DNA from: Lunularia cruciata
Taxonomy: Eukaryota; Streptophyta; Marchantiopsida; Lunulariales; Lunulariaceae
Reading direction: 5' to 3'
DNA: 64,000 nt
Assembly: GCA_948567375.1 (NCBI GenBank)
Contig: OX419757.1
Span: forward strand, 27,460,732-27,524,731
The notes under the pieces were generated by a model, which did not search any database, was not told where the DNA came from, and saw only the letters and a list, made by a program, of their open reading frames with translations. Positions 55,028 through 64,000 of this stretch are shown here, piece after piece. The position numbers were made by a program, and so were the translations under genes. How positions within the stretch are numbered: position 1 is the stretch's first letter; each line of letters begins with the position of its first letter.

Positions 55028-55195
55028 CTCAGGTGCTGTAGTGCAGATTTCTCATATCAACTCTATTGGGGCTTAACTCCATTTTACCTATTTTGATCAC
55101 CCTTGTATAGCTTGATGGGGTCTTCCATCCTTCATGTTTTCTATGCGGTCGCACTTTCCTCCTTTTGGTTATGGAAATTGGGATAGCCCCAAAAA
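55028..55195 (+). other. 3' terminal region of the LINE-like element
   Basis: CAGGTGCTGTAGTGCAGATT through CTATTGGGGCTTAACTCC, AGCTTGATGGGGTCTTCC and TTTTGGTTATGG to TTAATATAAATAAA. The sequence is present in three truncated copies elsewhere in the window, all on the minus strand. Confidence 0.7.
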
Positions 55196-58100
55196 GAAAG
55201 CCTCCGGTTAATATAAATAAACAAGAATGTTGTAAAGTTAAATATCAATTTTCAAGAATTGTTGCTGAACTATTCTAGGCTACTTTAGTATAGCAGGCCA
55301 TGAGATTAGATGTGAAATACTCATAAATATCTTCTAAATTCTATGAAAGCATCCACCTTTAATTCTTGCACTTTTGTTCAACTAAGATATGAATTCGTAG
55401 AGTGAGATGGATATAAATATATCACCTGGTGAAGCTTCACAGTCATTTTGCCATCAATTGTACATTTTAGAGCACAATCTATATGAAAGAACTACTAGCA
55501 ATGATCGTGTTCAACCACATACCCGGATGTGACGTTTTTATCAAAGTCTTTAAAAATCGGTAAATTAAACTTTTAGTAAATTTGTCGAAAGAAATACGAA
55601 GGGCAGGGAAGCACCTCGCTGAAGAGATGGGAAGATGGACAAGCTTCAGTGGAAGGGAAAGAAGATCACAATATGTTGAAGGTTACTCAAAAAGAAAAAG
55701 GAAAGTATAAAGTACTCAAGGAACTACCATGAAAAATGTATTTCCTTGAGTACTTTGAAAGAAAATGTTATAAAATGAAATCCACTAAAGAAAAGATAAA
55801 TTGAAGATGAAATAAAAAGAAGTAAATTAAATCCGAGGATATGAGAGAAAAGTATAAAGAGCATAAATCTCAAAGTCATGAAAAGGAAGTATCAAAACAC
55901 ATTCAAATTCTAAGTCTTATATAAAACTATTTTTGGTGATAAAATTTATCCTCTTTCTTTTACTTATTATAATAAAAATATCCATGAAAATATCTTATGT
56001 AAAGTACATATTTGTTACAGAGACATTTTCCTTTGAATTATTTATGATAGAAATAAAACTTTGGATGTGTAATTATCTTCTCAATTCAGGCAAAGTATGC
56101 TTTAATTTATAGAAAAGAAAAGCTAGGTTGTTTGGAATCAAAAATCCAGGTCAAGTATAATTTCGTTATCTTCTTGTTTCCATCTCTCTAATAATATTTT
56201 TCAGTTTTTAATACCTGCTGGAATATATGAGGAATGTGTCTTAGCATATATTCTCCTAGGATGTATTTTTTTCTCTAATACCAGCATCAAATTAAGATAT
56301 AGCATTTTGAAGCATTTTTCCATAACAGTCATCCAAAATCTGATTTAATTTCTCTATACCGCCACTGCTTATTATGAATTATTTCTATCTTTCAAACGAT
56401 ATGGAAGAGTGGGTTCTTGACTTGGTAACCAACTACTAGTCATAAAATTTTATGTGATACTCTTCCATAATATTAACTTCAAATTTTGATAAAAGACACT
56501 ATAAAACTTTCTTGTTTAAAAGTAAGAAGATTTTAGGAAAAGACAGCAAGAAACCAACATCTATAAATTCAACTGAAAAATCAGCTTTTTAAAGGAAATA
56601 ATTTTTAGTAATTGATTTTCAGTACTAATATAATGACTATATTTTCCACATAACCCATATGAATAAAAAATATTAAATTGCATAAAATTCTATACAATAT
56701 GTCTTCTATTAGAATAACTCAGTTTATATAAATAAACTTGTATAAAAGTATTTATATTTATATAAAAATAATTTTTTTAGCTTAAATATTTGAACAATAA
56801 TTTTGATAAATATTTCATATTTGGTGAAAAGAATGATACAAAGAGGAAGATTGAGTCTTCATATCAAACAACAAAATTCACAAAACAATTGTTTAGTTCA
56901 AGACATAGCTTTCCAAACTATAGTAGAAATAAAGGCACTTCACTTATTCAGAACTCCATAAGGAAATTTCATAACTTTGTTGATATTTAACTACAATCAT
57001 GAAAATGTTGAGAAAAATAAGATCATGAATTTAGAATTAAATAGGTCTAACCAGATCTATCCATCTCTCATATAACTCCTTATTTATGAAAAGAAGGGAG
57101 AAAATAATTCTTTTAAATTTGTTATATTTTATGCTAAACACATAGAAATTTTAAATTAAATTGCAATATATATAGCTGAAATAATTACTTGACTTCAATT
57201 TAAACATTGCATGATCAAAAATAAGATCACCAAAAAACTTATATCATAAACAAAATATAGAATTTGAATTGCTAAAGATTAATGCATTAACATTGATATA
57301 TGAAATAAGAATCTCTAATCTATTAAAATTATTTAAAAATAATAATTTAAAATTTTCTATTTTATAATTTTATTATATATAACAATTTAATGCCTACTTA
57401 TTATGTTCAAGGATCATTTTTATGGTAACAAAAATATCTTAGAAATAAATTTCATCTTCTATATAATACTCCAAAGAATATGACATCCATTATCTTATTT
57501 TATTTTATTTTATTAATTTTTTATTGTGTTACTAAAATTATTCAAATTTATTTTTTATTAATAGTTACATATAAAATTAAATTCCATTATTTTAGTTGTT
57601 GCTAACCAAAAAGACCATAAAAAGCTGATCTATATTTTTAGCAAATATTCTTAGATTTTAGCTTTCATATACTTTCAAAAAGTTACAAGATCAACAATCG
57701 AAAGTATAACTTGTCCTCTACCATAAAGTTTTACAAAGAAAACTGGATGATGGAATTTCTCATATTAGGTTTTCAATTTACAAGATAAATTTGGTGTAGC
57801 TTACAAAATGTGACCTTTAGTTCTCTGACCTGAAAAGCCACGGGAATTTTATGTCCTAAAGGTGAATTCAAAATCTAATATGAGTAAAACTTTTTAATTT
57901 TGAATCTCTAACTTTTGTTTAACTATCATCCATCCTTGACATTCTCAACTTCAATTATTACCAATTTAAAACTCAAAGATTTTATATTGATACAAATCTT
58001 TTTATCATCCATTTCTCATTTCTCATTTCACTAGTTTTTCATTCAACCTTTCATTCAATTCATTCATAGTATATAAGAAACTTTATATTTTGAATCCAAA

Positions 58101-59519
58101 GCATCTCCTGAAATTTGATAGAAAATTATTTAAATTATAATATATTACTATTCTTACATGCAATCTAGCATAATAAACTTTGATCACTATATCAATTTTT
58201 AATTAATTTAGTGAATTTTTTACTAAGGTGCTAATAGTGCTATTTATCACATCTTAAGCTATTTTAGCTTACTATGGCAATGATATTTTGTTAGTAAGTT
58301 TTTAAAGAAACTCTATCTAGCTAGTGTTTCTTGTAAAATTTTAAACTTTGAGAAATTCTATCTAGCTAGTTGTTTTTGTAAAATTTTAGACTTTGAGTCA
58401 ACTCTGTTCTCCAATATTTTAGATTTTAGAAGTAAGTTAATTTTACACTCAACTAATTTCTCTTGTAACTTAAGGATTTTAACTTTTAAGAGTATAATCT
58501 TCTATGTATTGGATTTTAAAATCTGATTTTTGTCCATTATCTTTATTTGATTTTAGATCTAATTTAAACCTAAATATCTTGTTCTTATTTCCAAATCTTA
58601 GTTTGAGCATAATATTCATTCTTTATTCTTTGTGCACTCCTTTGGACCCACTAAGTATCTAGCGTTCTTTGGATATGGATAATTAATTTTTTGAAGTAGT
58701 TAGATACTCCAGATATTTTAAATATTAGTAATTCCCAAAGAGATTGTAACTAAAACTTGGAAAATAAGAACACTTAGAATAGGCAACCACCTTCTAGAAC
58801 AAGCAGTATACATAAGCTACTTATCAAAATCATTCTAACATCCTTAAAAAGGGAGCAAATATTCTACATCGTAATTGATTATGGGTATATCTAATATAAT
58901 AATAAAGTAATTTTTTTATGGATGTCACTAGGATGCTCAACTACTTTGTTGATATTAGGAGCTTAATATTGAATTCCGTGGGTAGCATCAAGGTAGAGTA
59001 AGATGATTTGTAAAAAAGTATAAGGGTATCCACAAAGCCGGGAAGCTAGTAGGAATGAATGCTTCATAATAAGTTGATAAGGAAAACCAAGAAAGTGCAT
59101 TCAATTTTTAAAGTGTCATAAATCAGCAATCTGTATTAGTTAGGTAAATGCACATGTGAAGATTGATTAGAATGTCAGCACACTTTATGAAAATTATCCC
59201 ATGTCCATAAGGAAAACTCATAAATTGTGTCACATTCATTGGAAAACTAAAGTGTCAGATAAAAAATTTCAAAGTGCTTAGCTTTGGAGATCATCACAAC
59301 ATTTGATAATTTTTCATAAAGAAAAAAGCAAAATAAGGAATTAAAGGATGGTAGTTTTGAACAAGCTTTCTTGTTTTGGCACTTAGATTTTGGCTTGTGG
59401 TTTGATTTGTCAACTTTTGCATGGAGTGACACCACATTCTAGCATTGGGGTCCCCAATTAGCATAGGCAAGCTAAGTTAAGTGAAGTAGCAATTAAGTGA
59501 GAGTGGTGCACAGCCTGAG
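55196..59519. other. AT-rich gene-free desert
   Basis: About 4.3 kb, visibly far richer in A and T than the flanks, with long stretches such as TTATTTTATTTTATTTTATT near 57500. No open frame above about 66 codons, no transposon motif and no RNA gene seen. It contains a 45-bp duplication at 58313-58400. Confidence 0.6.
58313..58402 (+). repeat. 45-bp tandem duplication
   Basis: CTATCTAGCTAGT...TGTAAAATTTTA(A/G)ACTTTGAG occurs at 58313 and 58358. Confidence 0.85.
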
Positions 59520-60539
59520 TGTGCCATAAGAATTATTAATGCTTGAAGAGAAATCAATTTTGAAGATGGTAAGCTTGAATGAGAGTAAGGATGCAGATGG
59601 CACTATTTCTATAGACTCATTTCCTCAAATTCCACCATCTATTTTTCCATCATTATATGCAAGAGCCTCGTTACAAATTTTTTTGTTAAGTGGTCCATTC
59701 CAAAACTTGTTGAGAATGGTATCAAGAATGTCATGGGACATTTCCTTGTGAGACATGGGAGGAGTTTCCCAAGTTGATAAACTTTTGGTGAATAGGTAAA
59801 CAAGTGATAAACTTTACAAGAAATGGGGATGTTATATGAATTCCTACAAGGAAGCTCGGGAGTGGAGAGTGACGTACAAGAGAAGGCCTCATTAAGAAGG
59901 AATATAATCCAGGGTGGAAAAAAATATTGGATAAGTTAAACCATATGTGTTCATATTTTGAGACGATGGAAGCAATTTTTGGAGGCTAAGCCAATATCAC
60001 ACCTCCAATAGTGATTAGCATGGGTTTATCTCCATTAGCAATTTTGAGACCCCATGCTAAGATTTAGAAGATTTGAGAGATCAGACTTCCTTGTCGAGAA
60101 CCACACAAGAGGGTCATATCCTTGAGGTAATTCCTGATTCTACTTTGTATTTTATTTTGAGTACTCAAGAAGTTGATGTAATTAAAGAGGACAATATTTT
60201 ACATATGCTTCTGCACGAGGAGGAAATCTAAGTTGAGAATAATAGAGTGGATTTAAATGTGGAAGTTGGAGTGTACAAAGAGGCAGAGACCGAGGCTAAG
60301 CATTAAAAGGTATCCAAGGTGCTCAACAAGACCACACCACTTTGATTTTATGAGGATTTGCCTAAAATTTATGCTATGAGGACTAAGGACCTAGAATATT
60401 GGGAAAGATTCAAAATAGAAAAAATTGATTGCTTAAACATGAGGAAAATAGAAAAGATTAGAGTGAGAGTTGAAGTAGAAAAAAAAGCAAGACTAGAATG
60501 GAAGAAATCTTGCGTAGAAACTGTAATAATATGGAGTTA
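59520..60539 (+). pseudogene. Decayed open frame of an unnamed repeat family (relative of 16805-17660)
   Basis: Fragments: SIDSFPQIPPSIFPSLYA, LYKKWGCYMNSYKEARE, KKEYNPGWKKILDKLNHM and a Lys/Glu-rich end (CLNMRKIEKIRVRVEVEKKA). The middle blocks match the minus-strand relic at 16805-17660. It directly precedes repeat R copy B. Confidence 0.45.
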
Positions 60540-60945
60540 GTAGATGAGTTAGAAAAGACTAATAAAGTAATAAAATAAACCAAATATAGTTAGGAATTCT
60601 AAGAATGTTCTAGAAGCACTTTGGAAGCTTTTTAGTGGAAGGTTTCTAGGCACTTTCCAAGGATCAAGTAACTTGCACCTCAAGTTAATGGCTAGCTTAG
60701 CTTGTACACCAAGTAGGTAGCTTCTAATAGGAAGCTTCCTTGGCAACTTCTTGAGTAGCTTAGCTTGCACTTCAAGAAGATAGCCTTGCAAAGGAAGATT
60801 CCTTGGAAGCTTCTCAAGAGCCTTGTGTTACTTACTTGTAAATACTAGAGCTCCAGTTCATGCTAGGCATTTAGAGTTCCCTGGAATTGAGAGTTTCAAT
60901 GTGATCTAACCTTCCATTCTTTGATTCTTTCCCAAACCATTGGGA
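60540..60945 (+). mobile_element. LTR-like repeat, family R, copy B (likely 5' LTR of the gypsy relic)
   Basis: Same order of blocks as copy A at 14255: ACTAATAAAG, GAATGTTCTAGAAGC, GCTAGCTTAGCTTGTACACC, AGAGCCTTGTG, TGTAAATAC, GGCATTTAGA and CTTCCATTCT. Lies directly upstream of a gypsy internal region in the same orientation, so it may be that element's 5' LTR. Confidence 0.65.
60603..60615. promoter_or_regulatory. Perfect three-unit heat-shock element in repeat R copy B
   Basis: GAAtgTTCtaGAA. Further inverted units follow at 60794-60801 (GAAgaTTC) and 60806-60813 (GAAgcTTC), before the TATA-like TGTAAATAC at about 60837. Confidence 0.6.
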
Positions 60946-63185
60946 CTTTTGTATTAGTGTGCTACCAAAGCACCATTTTTAACAATTCATTACGTCTTGC
61001 TTTGGTCAAGATTTTACGGATGCAATCACCTTGTTTGATGAACCATTGATCATTCCAATTGTAACTTAGTGAGAGAGTGATGGACATGTTTCAACTATGT
61101 GTTAAACTATATAATTTCAAATAGATAGTTGATATAATAGTAGTGATGGTGGCAATACCCAAAGTTATCATTGTTATGCAATAACAAATTGAACATCTTA
61201 GTAGATTGTTGGAAGAAAGGGATTGTCATCGATAACAACAAGAGCAATTGGAGAGAGCAGCATTTCAGAAGGAGAAGATTGCATTTGATTCCAAAAACCA
61301 AAGGTCTTTGAAAGCAAGAATCTATCAATTGTAGTAAATAACTTTGTATTTTATTATGAATGTTACTTTGAAGCCATAAATCTCCTAGATGATTGGAGAC
61401 AAATCTTCTTAGCTTCAATTCAACTAGATAGAGTGGTAAAACTTGGTGGTGATTCCAAGTGAAACAAACTCACTGGAAATTTGTTGCTCCAATTATAACT
61501 TGGGAAGACTTCAAGAGTGTGATCATTGAGCAATTCTAAGCCATACATGTTGCATGTGCTACAAAAGATCTATTGATAAAATTGAAGTAGATTGGTACAA
61601 TGGGAAGTTATATTTCTCAAATGAAAAACACCATGATGGTTATTATGGCCATACAAGAAGTTGAAGCTTTGGATCAATTTGTGAGAGGCTTGAAATTGTG
61701 CACCAAATTAGAAGTAACCATACATCAACACAAGCATCTTAAAGAAGCCATGTAGATAGTTGCATCCGTTGATTCCTTGGTTATCATGCATTGATCTTGA
61801 CCTAGACCTCCATAAAACCTACACACACACCAAGCACGGGTGGACAAACCTACACCAATGGAGATTGATCCCATCCAATGGAGACCACATGGTATGATAC
61901 ACCGAGAGCAATTGCAAAAAATGGTAGTTGTTTTTATTGTCACCAAATTAGACATCACATTGTTGAATGTCCACTTTGGGATGGATAACCCTAACAATTT
62001 ATCCAAATGGAGTTCATTTTGTGCAATGATCAAGGAAATAAAGAGCCCTAATAGGAGATATTGGCCACTTACTTGGAACTTGATTAGTTCAAACGGGATT
62101 GAAGGCTTGACTTATCCAAGTTTAATTCACTTGCTAGGCATGATATACAATCATGATTGTAGAATTTTGGTTGATTTTGGGAGCTTTTAGAATTGCATGT
62201 CCATGCAATTAGCAAAGAAATTATTTACTCCTATAAATCTAATATTAAGCAACAAATTGATGCTACTAGATGGTAGAAAGGGTTTTTCATTTTGAATCTC
62301 ACAACATGTTACATTCAAGATTGGAAAAAATTATTCTAAGTACATGAGATTCATAGTCACTCCCTTAAAGACATCATTCTAGGTTTTCCTTAGCTTAGAC
62401 ATCATCAAGTTCAATTTTATTGGACTTGATAATAAATTCAAGTAAACACCAAGGTAAGACTTACCAATTAGGTTGTTTGGCACGTTTGAGTAAGACGCCT
62501 AAAAATGATCAGTCCCAAGATAAGAAGTTCATCAATATAGCACTTGTAGAGCAAGCTTTACAAGAAGATATTCTTATTTTTGCAATGTGAATCAAACCTA
62601 TTGCGGAAGGAGGCTTTGATGAGATCAAAAGCCAATGGTTAATCAAATAATTTAATAATTTGTCAATGTGTTTATGAATGATCTTCCAAAGAGGTTACCC
62701 TCTGATCAAGGTATGCCTTTCAAGATTGAGCTATTACCAAGTAGTAATCCAATGAGTAGACCAATCTATAGGCTCTCTTCAAAGGAGCTAGAAGAGCTTC
62801 AAACAACATTGATTCAATTATTGGAGAAGGATTTCATATAACATAATACATCTTCTTTGAGAGCACAAGTATTATTTGTACAAAAGAAGGATGGGTGACT
62901 TAGATTCTATATTGACTACCATGGTTTTAATAAATAAAAAATAAAAAATGCATATCACTTGCCTTAAATGATGACTTGTTTGATCAATCTAGTGGAGTAG
63001 GATACTTCTCCAAGTTGGATCTTTGAAGTAACTATGGGCAAATTCTCATTGATAGAAAGGATGTGTAAAAGATACCTTTTACACAAGGTATATACATTTT
63101 GAATGGGAAGTTTTACCTTTTGGGCTCATCAATGCTTTGGCAATTTTCATGGATCAAATGCATTGGATGTTCGACATGCTATTGA
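60946..63185 (+). pseudogene. Ty3/gypsy internal region, heavily decayed (gag to RT)
   Basis: Gag-like pieces are followed by a CCHC zinc knuckle, CFYCHQIRHHIVEC, at 61929-61970. A retropepsin trace (LVDFGSF; the family has VDSGA) lies near 62170. The RT starts with FKIELLPSSNPMSRPIYRLS, then ELEELQTTLIQLLEKDFI, FYIDYHGFNK (family: CIDYRALN), DDLFDQ, YFSKLDL and AFMD-like IFMDQMHWMF near 63150, after which the element is cut off. Dozens of stops are present. It is far older than the element at 29912. Confidence 0.82.
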
Positions 63186-63189
63186 ATTT

Positions 63190-63590
63190 GTAAAAGACCA
63201 AGGAGAGAAATAAGAGAATAGAAGATCAGAGTAAAAGATCACATTGGGACTTTCAAGTGAAGGAAACTCCAAATGCCTAGCTTGAGCTTGGCTTGGGTAT
63301 TTATAGGTAACATGGATACAAGGCTCCCAATAGCTTCCAAGGAACGTTCATTCTAGGAGTCACCTTGCTTGGCATGCAAGTTACTCTACACTTGGAAAGT
63401 TCCTATAAGCTTCTCATCAAGAAGCTTCTTGTGTTCTTCTAGAATATTCTACTCATAAGCTTCCTTGATGCTTCTAATATATTCTTAGGCTAGTTCTACC
63501 TACCTTTGCTATATTTAGCTTAGCCTACTAACTCATTAGCTTCTATTAACTTGTCTACTAACTCCATCTTATTATATAGTCACCCATCGC
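63190..63590 (-). mobile_element. LTR-like repeat, family R, copy C (inverted)
   Basis: The reverse complement shows the family R order: TTAGTAGGCTAAGC, GAATATTCTAGAAGA, GAAGCTTCTTGATGAGAAGC, GGGAGCCTTGTA, a TATA box (CCTATAAATACC), AGGCATTTGGA and CAATGTGATCTTTTACTC. It truncates the gypsy relic at 63185. Confidence 0.68.
63437..63449. promoter_or_regulatory. Perfect three-unit heat-shock element in repeat R copy C
   Basis: TTCtaGAAtaTTC on the plus strand, which is GAAtaTTCtaGAA on the repeat's own strand, upstream of its TATA box at 63299-63305. Confidence 0.6.
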
Positions 63591-64000
63591 TAGTTGGTGA
63601 CATCCTTGTTGCCATGGAATACTAAAACTCCTATAGAGCTATTTTTGCATTGTGGAGATGAGAAAGAGGCTCCTATGTGCCTTCATGAAGGGGATAATCT
63701 TTCCAAAGGACTTTGTACTCAATGTGTTGTTGGCGGCCACTTTGGATGGTGTGACATGCAAGTATACAATCAACTTCATACTCTTAATGATCATTGATAA
63801 GGATGGGAGGAGGAGGTTACTCACTCCTTCTCCCTTGAATACAAGTACAAAAGGAAGATAGGTTAGAAACAAAAGGTTTAAGTTTTGAAAAAATGGAAGA
63901 TATGATAGATCCGCATATGACTAGGAAGAGCAAGTTACTAAGCAACAGGAGAAATGATCTAAGTAATCTCAAATGAACCTATCCAATTGGAAGATATGGA
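63591..64000. other. Window end, no gene recognised
   Basis: Overlapping open frames of about 70 codons on both strands with no recognisable motif; probably repeat-derived. Confidence 0.3.

Larger units (their letters stand above)
52202..55195 (+). mobile_element. LINE-like retroelement relic (RT family with detached 3' ends nearby)
   Basis: Parts in order: a Cys-rich frame end with half of a C2H2 finger (CSVCHHAFSRKG, stop at 52387), a 119-bp tandem duplication, the RT frame 53054-53884, a decayed C-terminal part (AMARESRYLAWREA; CMRAYHVRCQGVPLSLSC; HVSIALHKAMASAIHRTV) and a 3' region at 55028-55195 that recurs at 17965, 42165 and 46160. The last three are 5'-truncated, which fits target-primed LINE insertion. 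I recall closely similar proteins from bryophyte genome annotations; that is memory, not a search. Confidence 0.7.

Overview
This window is nuclear DNA of a land plant. The evidence is an intron-split plastid beta-carotene hydroxylase with seven exons, a nepenthesin-type aspartic protease relic, a plant-type tRNA-Glu beside a broken tRNA-Phe, and a typical mix of plant transposons. A fungal-type GH5 glucanase without introns and a distinctive LINE-like reverse transcriptase family suggest a bryophyte, possibly a liverwort of the Marchantia type. That species assignment is inference from remembered family resemblance, not shown by the sequence.

Two kinds of sequence alternate. Moderately GC-rich, low-repeat islands (about 1.2-6.5 kb, 18.1-23.3 kb, 42.3-52.2 kb) carry the recognisable genes: the aspartic protease pseudogene (1737-3161), the secreted GH5 enzyme (4603-5811, minus), the tRNA pair (18384-18541) and beta-carotene hydroxylase (47287-49493, plus). 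AT-rich blocks between them are mostly mobile-element debris: a Ty1/copia 3' end (2-~1219), two PIF/Harbinger-like transposase relics (~8.0-9.1 kb and ~24.2-25.4 kb), a 1.1-kb direct-repeat pair (11458-13275), a LINE-like element (52.2-55.2 kb) with detached 3' ends elsewhere, a gene-free AT-rich desert (55.2-59.5 kb) and a decayed Ty3/gypsy element (60.5-63.2 kb).

Two insertions are well enough preserved to define exactly. A 6.6-kb Ty3/gypsy chromovirus (29912-36534) has LTRs about 96% alike, an initiator-Met primer site, a polypurine tract, a C-terminal chromodomain and a perfect 5-bp target duplication (CTTCG); it sits inside an older repeat. A Mutator-like element (39518-42048) has terminal inverted repeats of about 180 bp, a MULE transposase relic and a 9-bp target duplication matching at 7 of 9 positions.

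The most notable signals are: a dispersed LTR-like family in which all three copies keep a perfect three-unit heat-shock element upstream of a TATA box (an ONSEN-like arrangement); the fungal-type beta-1,6-glucanase in a plant setting; a KDEL-ending aspartic protease relic; two perfect back-to-back hairpins at 46066-46158; and a tandemly duplicated U3 in the gypsy LTR. No CRISPR array, operon or other prokaryotic feature is present. Apart from the hydroxylase, the GH5 gene and the tRNA-Glu, no clearly intact gene was found.
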